A program made the position numbers and the translations under genes. Positions 1 to 8,012 of a stretch of DNA of 49,706 bases are shown piece by piece. The stretch comes from Puia sp. Its GTDB lineage: Bacteria > Bacteroidota > Bacteroidia > Chitinophagales > Chitinophagaceae. The DNA is taken from NCBI GenBank assembly GCA_031292515.1, contig JARLGZ010000271.1:1-49706 (forward strand), given 5' to 3'. Position 1 is the first letter of the stretch. Each line of letters opens with the position of its first letter. The notes below the pieces were generated by a model, which was given only the letters and a program-made list of their open reading frames with translations, was not told the origin of the DNA and ran no database searches.

Positions 1-90
1 GCGCGTCAGCCAAACCTCGAAAAGCTGATCATGGCGACCATCCGTGCCAACGGCGGCTCCCGTCAGCGCAGGAGCTTCCGGGTGTATTAA
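1..90 (+). CDS. Partial CDS, C-terminal 29 residues of an unidentified protein
   Basis: Frame 1 is open from the window edge to a TAA at 88-90 and encodes a basic tail ending in RRSFRVY. The N-terminal part lies outside the window. I do not recognise the family from this fragment. About 90 bases of AT-rich DNA follow before the AraC-type gene, so it is probably a separate transcription unit. It could also be a chance open frame, because no start can be seen. Confidence 0.35.
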   Translation, partial: ARQPNLEKLIMATIRANGGSRQRRSFRVY

Positions 91-180
91 GGGAGTATAA
101 AAATTCAGACTATTTTGTCTTATAATTAATATTATGTTAAATAGATGCACAGAGCCAGCCCATCCGCCATGGAAGGTAAA

Positions 181-1137
181 ATGAGTATCTTTGCGATTGA
201 ACCAGCCATAAATACAACGATGCAAAGCCAAATTATAGATTATACCATTCGGGATATTATTCATTACCGACAGTTATCCTGGTCAGGATCGGAAGAGTTC
301 CTTTTTCTCACTAAAATCCCGGAAAAATTCGAACCTTTTTTTGTTAGTCCAACCTATTATTGTGTCGGGATGATCACGTATGGAAGCCTGGAGATCGAAA
401 TCAGCAACCGAAGCTATGATCTGTCCACTCGTTCTTTAATGGTGTATCGTCCCGGCGAGGTCTTTAAGGTCAGGCAGATAGGAGAAGGAACACGCGGTGT
501 GTTCGTACTGTTCACAAAAAAATTCCTGGACAAGCTCAATGAAAATATCTTCTCTGTCAAAACACGTTCCTTTTTAAACCAGGGCATTCAATCCGTTATC
601 GAACTGTCCGATCACGATAAAGAGAAAATACTGAGCACGTTTCAGGGAATCTTTACTTTGCTGAACCATTTGTCCAACTCAAATTGGGAGTTGATCGCCC
701 GAAACCTTACCTCAGCGCTCATTTATGAAACAGACGATATCTTAACTGCTTATATCGACCCGGCGCAGGTCATCATCAATAAAGAGGAAGAACTCTATTA
801 CCATTTCAATAACATGGTCATGCATCACTTTCAAACGAATAGAACCCTGTCTTTCTATGCTTCCAAACTTTGCGTCACCCCTGATTATTTGTATGCTGCC
901 GTAAAAAAGATTTCCGGCTCCTCCCCTACCATCCTGATCAACACCCGGGTAATTAGTGAAGCCAAATATCTGGTCAATTACAGTGTTTTAAGTTTCACCG
1001 AAATTGCCGATCGGATGAATTTCTGCGATCCCTACACGTTTAGCAAATACTTCAAGAAACATACCGGCTATTCTCCTTCCCAATATCGGAAAATGTCGGT
1101 CGTCCCGGATACCCCGCAGGAAGTTGACATGGAATGA
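181..1137 (+). CDS. AraC-family transcriptional regulator
   Basis: A DNA-binding regulator of about 318 residues. The C-terminal ~100 residues hold the two helix-turn-helix units of the AraC/XylS family: FYASKLCVTPDYLY is the first recognition unit, FTEIADRMNF with YTFSKYFKKHTGYSP-QYRK is the second and carries the family signature. The N-terminal ~200 residues look like the usual cupin-like sensing half, with no recognisable ligand motif. I prefer the ATG at 181 because GGAAGG lies six bases before it; an in-frame ATG at 145 would add 12 residues. The dehydrogenase gene 65 bp downstream on the same strand is the natural regulatory target, but that is inference. Confidence 0.85.
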   Translation: MSIFAIEPAINTTMQSQIIDYTIRDIIHYRQLSWSGSEEFLFLTKIPEKFEPFFVSPTYYCVGMITYGSLEIEISNRSYDLSTRSLMVYRPGEVFKVRQIGEGTRGVFVLFTKKFLDKLNENIFSVKTRSFLNQGIQSVIELSDHDKEKILSTFQGIFTLLNHLSNSNWELIARNLTSALIYETDDILTAYIDPAQVIINKEEELYYHFNNMVMHHFQTNRTLSFYASKLCVTPDYLYAAVKKISGSSPTILINTRVISEAKYLVNYSVLSFTEIADRMNFCDPYTFSKYFKKHTGYSPSQYRKMSVVPDTPQEVDME

Positions 1138-1202
1138 CGGGTTTCTGACATGGCGCCGGCTCACCACCCACCCTACCTTTAATGAATAAAATTATTGTAG
1201 CT

Positions 1203-1949
1203 ATGGAACGACTTAGAGGAAAGGTAGCCATTATCACAGGTGCAGCAAGAGGCATGGGCGAATCGCACGCCCTGGAATTTGTGGCCGAAGGCGCCAAGGT
1301 CATTTTAACCGATGTATCGGAGGCGGCAGGTAAAGCTATTGCCGATCAGTTGGGCAAAAACGCCTGTTTCATCAAACACGATGTTACCGATGCCGGACAA
1401 TGGTCAAAAGTGGTAGCGGAAGGGGAGCGTATATTCGGCCCTATCAATGTTTTGGTCAATAATGCCGGTATTTTGGGGCATACCGCAAAGACAGCAGAAC
1501 TGACAGAAACAGAATATCTGAAAGTTTGTGCTATCAATCAACACGGCGTTTTTTTTGGCATGCGGGCGGTTATTCCATCCATGCTGAGGGCCGGCATGGG
1601 CTCGATCGTCAACATCTCTTCCATAGCAGGAATAGTGGCTATCTATGGATATCCAAGCCTTGCTTATGTGGCCAGTAAATTTGCCGTGCGGGGAATGACG
1701 AAGGCTACTGCAGTCGAATATGGTAAGAACAATATCCGTGTCAACTCCGTGCATCCCGGTTTTATCAATACTCCGATGATGGTGGAGGCAACGAATGAAG
1801 AAGGCGGAGATGCATTATCCCTCATTCCCCTTGGCCGTTTGGCCGAGCCCAAAGAAGTATCCAAGCTAGTCGTATTCCTCGCTTCCGACGAGTCTTCCTA
1901 CATAACGGGATCGGAACACCTGATAGATGCGGGCATGAGCGCCCAGTAG
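1203..1949 (+). CDS. Short-chain dehydrogenase/reductase (SDR)
   Basis: A classical NAD(P)-dependent SDR of 248 residues, the normal length. It has the Rossmann glycine motif TGAARGMG at residues 12-19, NNAG at 86-89, the serine region NISS at 137-140, and the catalytic YVASK with Tyr155 and Lys159. The end, SYITGSEHLIDAG, is typical of the glucose-dehydrogenase/hydroxysteroid-dehydrogenase-like SDRs. The substrate cannot be told from sequence. An upstream in-frame ATG at 1182 would add seven residues that do not fit the family; MERLRGKVAIITG is the usual beginning. It is flanked on both sides by AraC-type regulators. Confidence 0.92.
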   Translation: MERLRGKVAIITGAARGMGESHALEFVAEGAKVILTDVSEAAGKAIADQLGKNACFIKHDVTDAGQWSKVVAEGERIFGPINVLVNNAGILGHTAKTAELTETEYLKVCAINQHGVFFGMRAVIPSMLRAGMGSIVNISSIAGIVAIYGYPSLAYVASKFAVRGMTKATAVEYGKNNIRVNSVHPGFINTPMMVEATNEEGGDALSLIPLGRLAEPKEVSKLVVFLASDESSYITGSEHLIDAGMSAQ

Positions 1950-1976
1950 TTAGCCATCTCTGTCTTACCTTTCCAC

Positions 1977-3020
1977 ATGGCCGGAAAGAAAGAATTCATT
2001 CAGCAGCAAAGCCTGCTCGACCCGATCAGGACCTTGGGCGAGGAATACCAAAGCGAGGGGCTGCATGTATATGAAACGGAGAAGATACCCTATGAACTGC
2101 CGTTCTATACCCCCATCAGTGCGGATCATTTTACCATATTTATCGTCAGGTCAGGAAATATTCGCCTGAAGCTGAACCTGATGGAGTACCGGGTCAAGAG
2201 AAACGGGATCGTGATCATCACCCCCGAGACCGTGGGCCAGCTGGTGGAAGTGAGTCCGGGCTGGCGGGGCATGGGCATGGGATTCACCGCCGATTTCATG
2301 TTCCGTACCGGCATCCACAGGAATCACATAGAATCCTTCGATTTTTTCGCCTCCCCGGGTACGCGGTCCTGCAACTGGAACAGCAGGACGCGGATATCCT
2401 CCAGGGGCTGTTCCATCTGCTCCTGCAGAAAAAACCTCATAAATGAGGCTCACTCTTTCAGAAATGAAGTAGTGCTGCATAGCTTCAGCCTGTTTATGTA
2501 TGAGCTCGCAGCCATCTATAGTAAATACCATGCCGCCCTGAAAATAATACTCAGCAGAAAAGAAGACCTGCTGATGAGATTCCTGAAGCTGCTTTCCACC
2601 CATTTCAAAGCGGAACGAAGCGTACAGTTCTATGCCGGATTACTGTTCGTTACCCCCAAGCATCTCACCGAGACTGTAAAGGAACTAACGGGAAAAACTG
2701 CCGGTGAGTTCATCGACGAAATAGTGGTCACGGAAGCCAAGCTCTTGCTCCTCGATCCCTCCCTTTCTGTTGCAGGGGTAGCCGAATCGCTGGATTTCAG
2801 CGACCCTAAAGTTATCATCCCGGCCATCGGCATACCCCTCTTCCTGGGCAGCTGCGGCACGCGGGGAGCAGCACCGGTAAGAACAGGATCTCCCGTCAAG
2901 GTTTCGGTCCGGGAGGTCCGACCAAACGGCCAGCAGGCCTATAGCAATATGATCGATGCCAAGATGGAGTATATAATCAAAGAAGCAGCGCTCAGAAAGG
3001 CGTTGGGTCGCGAAAAATAA
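1977..3020 (+). pseudogene. Mosaic ORF: frameshifted AraC regulator fused to an efflux-adaptor leader
   Basis: The 347-codon open frame is not one sensible protein. Residues 1-123 and 153-277 resemble an AraC-family regulator, with the first HTH around FYAGLLFVTPKHLTETVKE and the second beginning SVAGVAESLDFSDP. Residues 124-152 are rich in Cys, Arg and Ser; the other frame of that stretch encodes a normal regulator linker (LPGYAVLQLEQQ, ILQGLFHLLLQKK). One missing T in the T-run 2342-2347 and one extra A in the A-run near 2440 explain it. From residue 278 the second HTH is lost. The frame continues into a lipoprotein leader (LFLGSC, Cys293) followed by SPVKVSVREVRPNGQQAYS, typical of an RND efflux membrane-fusion protein. 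It ends in about 24 residues I cannot assign. Confidence 0.7.
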
Positions 3021-3033
3021 GCTTCGTCTTCCG

Positions 3034-3375
3034 TCAATCTCCAATCCACGGTTCAAGATATTCCTCTTTCCATGAGTTTTTCCAACGCTTGTGGCTCCAG
3101 TATAGTTCAGGATACTTGCGAATGATCTCCTCCAACGCGGTAACATATTTTCGTGTGAGCTCAGCTTCTTTCGCAGAACGGGGATTATTGTCCAATAATA
3201 TCCCTTTTATTTCATAGTAACCTCTGCGCACTTTAATGACAGGCAGGAACACAACGGGTATATTGCCCATGCGTGCGCCTTTCTCGGGTCCCTGCAAAAA
3301 AGAAGTTGGGACGCCCATAAAGTTGAGCCAATATTTTGCTGCTGACACGTGTGAATAGGCTACCAGGACCTCCAA
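3034..3375 (-). pseudogene. C-terminal fragment of a lipid A lauroyl/myristoyl acyltransferase (LpxL/HtrB type)
   Basis: About 105 codons match only the C-terminal third of the membrane acyltransferases that add secondary acyl chains to lipid A. Visible landmarks are KYWLNFMGVPTSFLQGPEKGA, NIPVVF, and the terminal LEEIIRKYPELYWSHKRWK (family pattern WSHRRWK). The catalytic HxxxxD region expected about 150 residues earlier is absent. Upstream of about 3346 the frame continues as unrelated sequence (APVYWKWCNAGVPTGLPLE) with no ATG; the only start is a TTG at 3375. The fragment therefore looks like the product of a deletion or rearrangement and should be inactive. Confidence 0.7.
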
Positions 3376-3431
3376 AGGAAGGCCGGTGGGAACGCCGGCA
3401 TTGCACCACTTCCAGTAAACAGGTGCCCCGA

Positions 3432-3472
3432 TTGAACAAAATTATTTAATTTTGCACAATTAAATTGTTCAA
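3432..3472 (+). promoter_or_regulatory. Promoter with nested palindromic operator of ohrR
   Basis: TAATTTTG at 3447-3454 is an exact Bacteroidota -7 box (TAnnTTTG). It is embedded in two concentric inverted repeats: TTGAACAA (3432-3439) with TTGTTCAA (3465-3472), and TTTAATT (3445-3451) with AATTAAA (3458-3464). The outer repeat ends two bases before the ohrR ATG at 3474. This arrangement is what an autorepressing MarR-family dimer would bind to shut off its own promoter. Binding by OhrR is inferred from position and symmetry. Confidence 0.75.
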
Positions 3473-3473
3473 G

Positions 3474-3902
3474 ATGGATGAATTACAATTGGACCATCAG
3501 CTTTGTTTTAAGCTCTATGCTTTGTCCCGAAAGGTAATAGCCGTTTATCGCCCGATCCTGGAGGCGCTCGACATTACCTATCCGCAATATCTTGTGCTGC
3601 TGGTATTATGGGAAGTAAAAAGTATTACAGTCAAGGAACTCGGCGTACGGTTATACCTCGATAGCGGCACGCTGACGCCTTTATTAAAGCGCCTCGAGCA
3701 AAAAGGAATCCTCAGCCGCCAGCGGGATATAGAGGACGAGCGCAGCGTCGTAATAACCCTGAAACCGGCAGGAAGGAGCCTTTTGCAAGACGCAAAAAAA
3801 ATACCCGAAGCGCTTGGTAATTGCATTTCCCTGGGGCAAAGTGAATACCAGCAGCTAAAAGGTCGAGTGGACAAACTGCTCACACAACTTACAACAGCAT
3901 AA
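3474..3902 (+). CDS. ohrR: MarR-family organic-hydroperoxide sensor/repressor OhrR
   Basis: A 142-residue winged-helix repressor. The N-terminus LDHQLCFKLYALSR places the reactive cysteine at residue 11, matching the peroxide-sensing Cys of OhrR proteins. The segment YPQYLVLLVLWE and the winged-helix core (LGVRLYLDSGTLTPLLKRLEQKG, with the wing RQRDIEDERSV) are characteristic. Few other cysteines are present, which suggests a one-Cys-type sensor. The ATG at 3474 is preferred over the TTG at 3465, which lies inside the operator palindrome. The target gene ohr begins 20 bp downstream and the operator overlaps the promoter. Oxidation of Cys11 by organic peroxide should release the DNA. Confidence 0.9.
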   Translation: MDELQLDHQLCFKLYALSRKVIAVYRPILEALDITYPQYLVLLVLWEVKSITVKELGVRLYLDSGTLTPLLKRLEQKGILSRQRDIEDERSVVITLKPAGRSLLQDAKKIPEALGNCISLGQSEYQQLKGRVDKLLTQLTTA

Positions 3903-3921
3903 TTTTAAAAATAGACAGACT

Positions 3922-4338
3922 ATGGAAAAATTGTATACGGCAAAAGCCACAGCAACAGGAGGACGTAATGGACACGTGAGATCCGAAGACGGCATACTGG
4001 ACATCGAGGTAAGAACGCCCCGTTCATTAGGCGGCCCGGAAGGCAAATACCCGAACCCTGAAATTTTGTTTGCTGGCGGCTACGCGGCCTGCTTCGACAA
4101 TGCATTGCTGAGCCTAATCCGCGCCGAAAAAATAAAGGCCGGTACCACCTCTGTTACCGCTGAGGTCAGCCTGGGCAAAAAAGAGGACGGCAGCTATAAC
4201 CTGGAAATTACGCTGGCAATAGAGGTGCCTGGTGTGGAACGGACAGTAGCGGAAGATTTGGCCGGAAAAGCGCATCGCGTTTGTCCTTACTCAAACGCCA
4301 TTCGCGGAAATGTGGCTGTAACGCTTCTTATTAAATAA
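3922..4338 (+). CDS. ohr: Organic hydroperoxide resistance protein Ohr
   Basis: A cytosolic thiol peroxidase of the Ohr/OsmC family that reduces organic and fatty-acid hydroperoxides. Its 138 residues are the normal length. The two redox cysteines are Cys57 in GGYAACFDNAL and Cys121 in HRVCPYSNAIRGN. Arg20 (GHVR) and Glu48 (NPE), which position the active site in the family, are also present. The pairing of one Cys in AACF and one in VCPYSNA distinguishes Ohr from OsmC. It lies 20 bp after ohrR and should be co-transcribed and repressed by it. Confidence 0.95.
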   Translation: MEKLYTAKATATGGRNGHVRSEDGILDIEVRTPRSLGGPEGKYPNPEILFAGGYAACFDNALLSLIRAEKIKAGTTSVTAEVSLGKKEDGSYNLEITLAIEVPGVERTVAEDLAGKAHRVCPYSNAIRGNVAVTLLIK

Positions 4339-4377
4339 GGCGCCTCCTTCGATTAAGACAGCTTCCAGCAATTCCGG

Positions 4378-4536
4378 GGCTTTGGCACCGACTGTCGAAT
4401 AAGAGGAGTGTCGAAAAAGGATTATATACAAAGGTTTCCCCATCCCAGGAATAGCCGTTGTACCAATATTTGATCTTTTCAAGTGTCTGCTCCCCGTTAA
4501 GTTGGTCTTTTGCCGTCAGTTGCCCGATATATTCAG
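4378..4536 (-). pseudogene. Remnant of an AAA-ATPase-like / PD-(D/E)XK nuclease-type protein
   Basis: Reading the minus strand from 4536, about 45 codons give PEYIGQLTAKDQ, then TLEKIKYWYNGYSWDG, then TFVYNPFSTLLLF. This is the hallmark segment between the ATPase-like and nuclease-like parts of the widespread Bacteroidota AAA_9/DUF1703 proteins (known pattern WYNGYSWDG, VYNPFS). An in-frame TGA precedes the segment and the family pattern is lost after LLLFDS. No start or ATPase motifs remain. It is a short decayed fragment in the 440-bp gap between ohr and the FtsX-type permease. Such proteins are often multicopy, which may have aided the rearrangements here. Confidence 0.6.
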
Positions 4537-4566
4537 GTCATTCGCAGAACGGAGTGATTATTTCTA

Positions 4567-4672
4567 GTTCATGAACATCTGTCATGAACAGAATTAAGCA
4601 AAAAGCCTGCTATTAGTGTATGTATCCATATGACATTCAATTAAATATGGGGATAAATACAAAATCATGAAC
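4567..4672. repeat. Three TCATGAAC motifs, one within a perfect palindrome
   Basis: GTTCATGAAC (4567-4576) is a perfect 10-bp palindrome. TCATGAAC recurs at 4582-4589 and at 4665-4672. The motifs lie in the AT-rich gap between the AAA-ATPase remnant and the 3' end of the permease gene. A regulator site is possible, but no gene start is nearby, so significance is unclear. Nothing else is recognisable between 4540 and 4777. Confidence 0.35.
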
Positions 4673-4777
4673 GTCCTGTACCATATACTTGTTAAATAGA
4701 TTATTCAAGATCCACCACCAATGATCACCAGGAATACGGTTGTTCTTGAAAGATTCAAAATACGGGCCCAAATCAGG

Positions 4778-7213
4778 CTATTCCGTCCGCAAATTATTCG
4801 TCGGGTTGGCCAAAGCGGTTTTGGTTGCCTGGAAACTAACCGTTATCAAGGCGATCAGCACGACCAAAAAACCGGCCAGCGCGAATACCCACCATTTTAT
4901 TGGTATCTGGTAGGCGAAATTCTGGAGCCACTTATGCATGCCGTACCAGGCCAGCGGAGATCCGACGACGATGGACACGAGGACCAACCGAATAAAATCT
5001 TTCGATAGCAGGCTCGTCAGGTTGAGGACGGACGCTCCCAACACCTTCCGGATACCCATCTCCTTTGTCCGTTGTTCGGCCGAAAAGGCGGATAGTCCGA
5101 AAAGGCCCAGACAGGCGATCAGGATGGCGACGATGGTAAAATAGCCTACCATCTGCGCGGTGCGCTCCTCCTTCTCGTAATTCCTCTGGAAATCCTGGTC
5201 GAGAAAGGAATAATCAAAAGGCAGGCCCGGATTGATCTTATTCCAGGATCGTATGATACTCCCCAACAAACCGGCATAGTCGTTCGTTTTAAGCCTGACG
5301 ATCGTGTAGGCACGCTTGTCTCCAAAGAATTCCGTCACGAAACCAAAGGGTTTTATCTTGTTGTGCAGGCTTTCGAAATGAAAGTCCCGGACAACGCCTA
5401 CTACATGCATGGTGTGATGAACATTCTGGTAGTCGAAATATATATTTTTCCCGACAGCATTTTTTGAATCGTATCCCAGTTTACCAAGCGACTGTTCATT
5501 CAGGATGATGCTGCTTGAATCCGCGGTGAACTCTTTTGAGAAAGATCTGCCGGCCAGCAACGTAAACCCCAGGGTTTCCAGGTAATCGTCTCCGACAGCC
5601 GAGATATTGATGTCGACAACATCTTTTATCGTTTTGCCTTCGGCATAAAACAGCATACTGTTCGGAGTTGGGATACCGGGATAAGAAGACCCGCTCGTTA
5701 CCCCGGCGACATGCGGGTTGTTCAGCAATTCGCTTTTGAGGGCTGCGAAATTTTTGCTGGCGTGATCACTTCTCATTGGTAGGATAAGCTGCTGCTCTTT
5801 GTTGAATCCCAAATGCCTGTTCTTTACAAACTGCAATTGCTGAGAAATGATGATGGCGCCTACGATCAGACAAATGGAGACAGAGAACTGAAATACCACC
5901 AATCCCCTGCGTATGATCGCAGCCGAAAAGCTGTTCAATATCTTTCCTTTGAGAACCAGGACAGGCTTAAAGGCGGACAGGTAGAAGGCCGGATAGATCC
6001 CGGAAAACAAGCCGGTGAGCAGGGTCAGACCCAGTATCCATAGCAACAGGCCCGGATTGTCGAATAGCCGCATGCTTTTTCCCGTAAGGCTGTTGAAATA
6101 AGGCAAAAGTATCCCGGTCAGGAGTAACGCCAGCGCCAAAGCCATCAGGCAGAGGACGAATGACTCCCCCAGGAACTGACGGATCAACGATCCCTTCCCG
6201 GCTCCCATGACCTTCCTCACTCCTACTTCCCTCGCCCTTTCACCGGAACGGGCTGTTGAAAGATTCATAAAATTGATGCACGCGATCAGGAGGATAAAAA
6301 CGGCTATCGAGCCCAGGATATAGAGATATTGTATATTCCCGTTGGGTGCGATCTCATTTTCCAGCGCCGAATGCAGGTAGATGTCTTTTAAAGGTTCGGC
6401 AAAAAGCGTTTTAGAGATCCCCATGGCTTTCAGGTCAGGGCCTGCCCGGCGTTCCATAAAAGGAACCAACTTTTGTTTGAAGACGGCCGGATCCGAGCCC
6501 TCCCGCAACTTGACATAGGTATAAAAGAGATTGTTGGAAGCCCAGTTGGTCTGATTTTGCGCCCATCCCCCCACATCGCCATTCCGCATGGAAAGAAAGA
6601 AGTTGGCCGGAATATGGGATTTCGTTTTTTTGTCTTTCAGCACACCCTGAACCGTATAATCGTACTCGCCGAAAGGCAACCCGATTTTGATTGTTTTGCC
6701 GATGGGGTTTGCATTCCCAAACAAAGCGGTAGAAATCTGCGGGGAGATCACGAGGCTGTTGGGGCGGTTAAGCGCGGTAAGCGCATCGCCATACCTGAAC
6801 TCGTAACTCAACACCCGGAAGAAGGTCGAGTCTACGTAATATCCGTTCGTCTCGAAGATTTGCTTGCCTTCCGTGCCTTGCCCCACTTTAAAAAGCATCT
6901 TGTTCAGGTCGGGAAGTATCAGGATCCGGGTGGCTTGTTCTACTTCGGGCAGATCTGTTTTCAGCCCTCCTGCAAGCGGACCCGGTCCGGCAGCCCAGGA
7001 CGGCAAACCCTCTCCGTTCGGAGAAACGGTCTCTATCCGGTATATACGGTCTGCGTCTTTGTAATGCCCGTCATAGCTGCTCTCGTCAAAAATGTAGAGC
7101 ATGATCAGCAGACAGGTGGTCAGTCCGATAGCCAGTCCAAAAATATTTATAAAGGAGAAGGCCTTGTTCCGGATGAGATTCCGGATGGCGACCTTGAAGT
7201 AATTTTTAAGCAT
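4778..7213 (-). CDS. ABC transporter permease, MacB/FtsX type with two periplasmic domains
   Basis: An 811-residue inner-membrane protein built as two repeats of [transmembrane helix, MacB-type periplasmic domain, FtsX core]. The first repeat starts FKVAIRNLIRNKAFSFINIFGLAIGL and has a membrane core near residues 290-410 containing ACINFMNLSTARSGERAREVGVRKVMGA. The second starts near 435, and its core shows AEQRTKEMGIRKVLGAS. In Bacteroidota such long permeases work with a separate MacB-like ATPase in efflux of peptides or antibiotics, or in stress export. No ATPase gene is adjacent. The ATG at 7213 is the natural start. The gene stands alone, with a 247-bp gap before the plus-strand methyltransferase. 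Confidence 0.93.
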   Translation of the reverse strand: MLKNYFKVAIRNLIRNKAFSFINIFGLAIGLTTCLLIMLYIFDESSYDGHYKDADRIYRIETVSPNGEGLPSWAAGPGPLAGGLKTDLPEVEQATRILILPDLNKMLFKVGQGTEGKQIFETNGYYVDSTFFRVLSYEFRYGDALTALNRPNSLVISPQISTALFGNANPIGKTIKIGLPFGEYDYTVQGVLKDKKTKSHIPANFFLSMRNGDVGGWAQNQTNWASNNLFYTYVKLREGSDPAVFKQKLVPFMERRAGPDLKAMGISKTLFAEPLKDIYLHSALENEIAPNGNIQYLYILGSIAVFILLIACINFMNLSTARSGERAREVGVRKVMGAGKGSLIRQFLGESFVLCLMALALALLLTGILLPYFNSLTGKSMRLFDNPGLLLWILGLTLLTGLFSGIYPAFYLSAFKPVLVLKGKILNSFSAAIIRRGLVVFQFSVSICLIVGAIIISQQLQFVKNRHLGFNKEQQLILPMRSDHASKNFAALKSELLNNPHVAGVTSGSSYPGIPTPNSMLFYAEGKTIKDVVDINISAVGDDYLETLGFTLLAGRSFSKEFTADSSSIILNEQSLGKLGYDSKNAVGKNIYFDYQNVHHTMHVVGVVRDFHFESLHNKIKPFGFVTEFFGDKRAYTIVRLKTNDYAGLLGSIIRSWNKINPGLPFDYSFLDQDFQRNYEKEERTAQMVGYFTIVAILIACLGLFGLSAFSAEQRTKEMGIRKVLGASVLNLTSLLSKDFIRLVLVSIVVGSPLAWYGMHKWLQNFAYQIPIKWWVFALAGFLVVLIALITVSFQATKTALANPTNNLRTE

Positions 7214-7460
7214 GTCCCGGGTTTTGTTAACCGTCCCAATAAAAATGCCGGTTTGTGAAGGATTGTCATCCAGTTCGTTACGCTATTTACGACCGCACAA
7301 CCTGTACGTTTTCGATACAAGGGCTGCCCGGTTCCGCTGAATCGAAAAATCAGATATTTATCCGATAGGCCTGTCCATATTTTCTTGTCAACTTGCGGTC
7401 CTGTCTTATCTCATCCGGAGCTGCAATAACCCGTCATCATATTCCTAATCATCAGTCATC

Positions 7461-7961
7461 ATGCAAGACCCCCGGGAAAACGCCTCGCAGTTCGTCGACA
7501 GGTATCTGAAAAAACACCTGGATGAAGTAGTACACGGAGCCGTACTCGAAGCCGGGTGCGGTTCGGGTGCGATCCTTCACGCCATAGCCAGGGAGTATTC
7601 GAACCTGTTTATCATCGGCGTCGACCGTAGCGAGGACATGGCCGGCAAGGCCAGATCTGAAGTCGCCGGGCTCAATCATGTCTGGGCCACAAGCGCCGAT
7701 ATCTACGAGCTGCCATTCCCCGACGATAATTTCGACCTCGTATATTCCCGCTTCCTGTATGAGGAATTGGAAGACCCCGTCAGGGCCACAAAGGAGTTGT
7801 TCCGCGTCTGCAAGCCTGGCGGGAAACTGGTGCTCCAGGACCTGGACGGCAGAAAACTATTTTCCTTTGGCAAATCCACCTGCTTCTCCTTCCTGGAGGC
7901 GGAGTCGGAATGCTGGCAAAAACTCTCCGCGCTGTTCACGCTTTGTTTTGTCAAAGGATGA
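7461..7961 (+). CDS. Class I SAM-dependent methyltransferase, C-terminally truncated
   Basis: Residues 1-130 form a clear Rossmann methyltransferase: motif I is VLEAGCGSGAIL, the acidic residue after strand 2 is IIGVDRSEDM, and later motifs are LPFPDDNFDLVYSRFLYEEL and RVCKPGGKLVLQD. At 166 residues it is roughly 100 shorter than UbiE/MenG-like relatives, and it ends abruptly in LFTLCFVKG. The neighbouring frame continues open to 8016 (ALLQTTRKPLFYERVV), so a frameshift or deletion near 7940-7965 probably removed the substrate-binding C-terminus. It may be inactive. It lies tail to tail with the carbonic anhydrase gene. Confidence 0.75.
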   Translation: MQDPRENASQFVDRYLKKHLDEVVHGAVLEAGCGSGAILHAIAREYSNLFIIGVDRSEDMAGKARSEVAGLNHVWATSADIYELPFPDDNFDLVYSRFLYEELEDPVRATKELFRVCKPGGKLVLQDLDGRKLFSFGKSTCFSFLEAESECWQKLSALFTLCFVKG

Positions 7962-8012
7962 CCAGGCCTTACTGCAAACGACGAGGAAACCGCTGTTTTA
8001 TGAGCGGGTTGT

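Noticed and set aside
4291-4482. A 63-codon minus-strand open frame
   Set aside because: A different frame from the recognisable AAA-ATPase-like remnant and overlapping ohr; no family features.
6473-7258. A 261-codon plus-strand open frame
   Set aside because: It is antisense to the FtsX-type permease; no motif, no promoter, and the opposite strand has clear domains.
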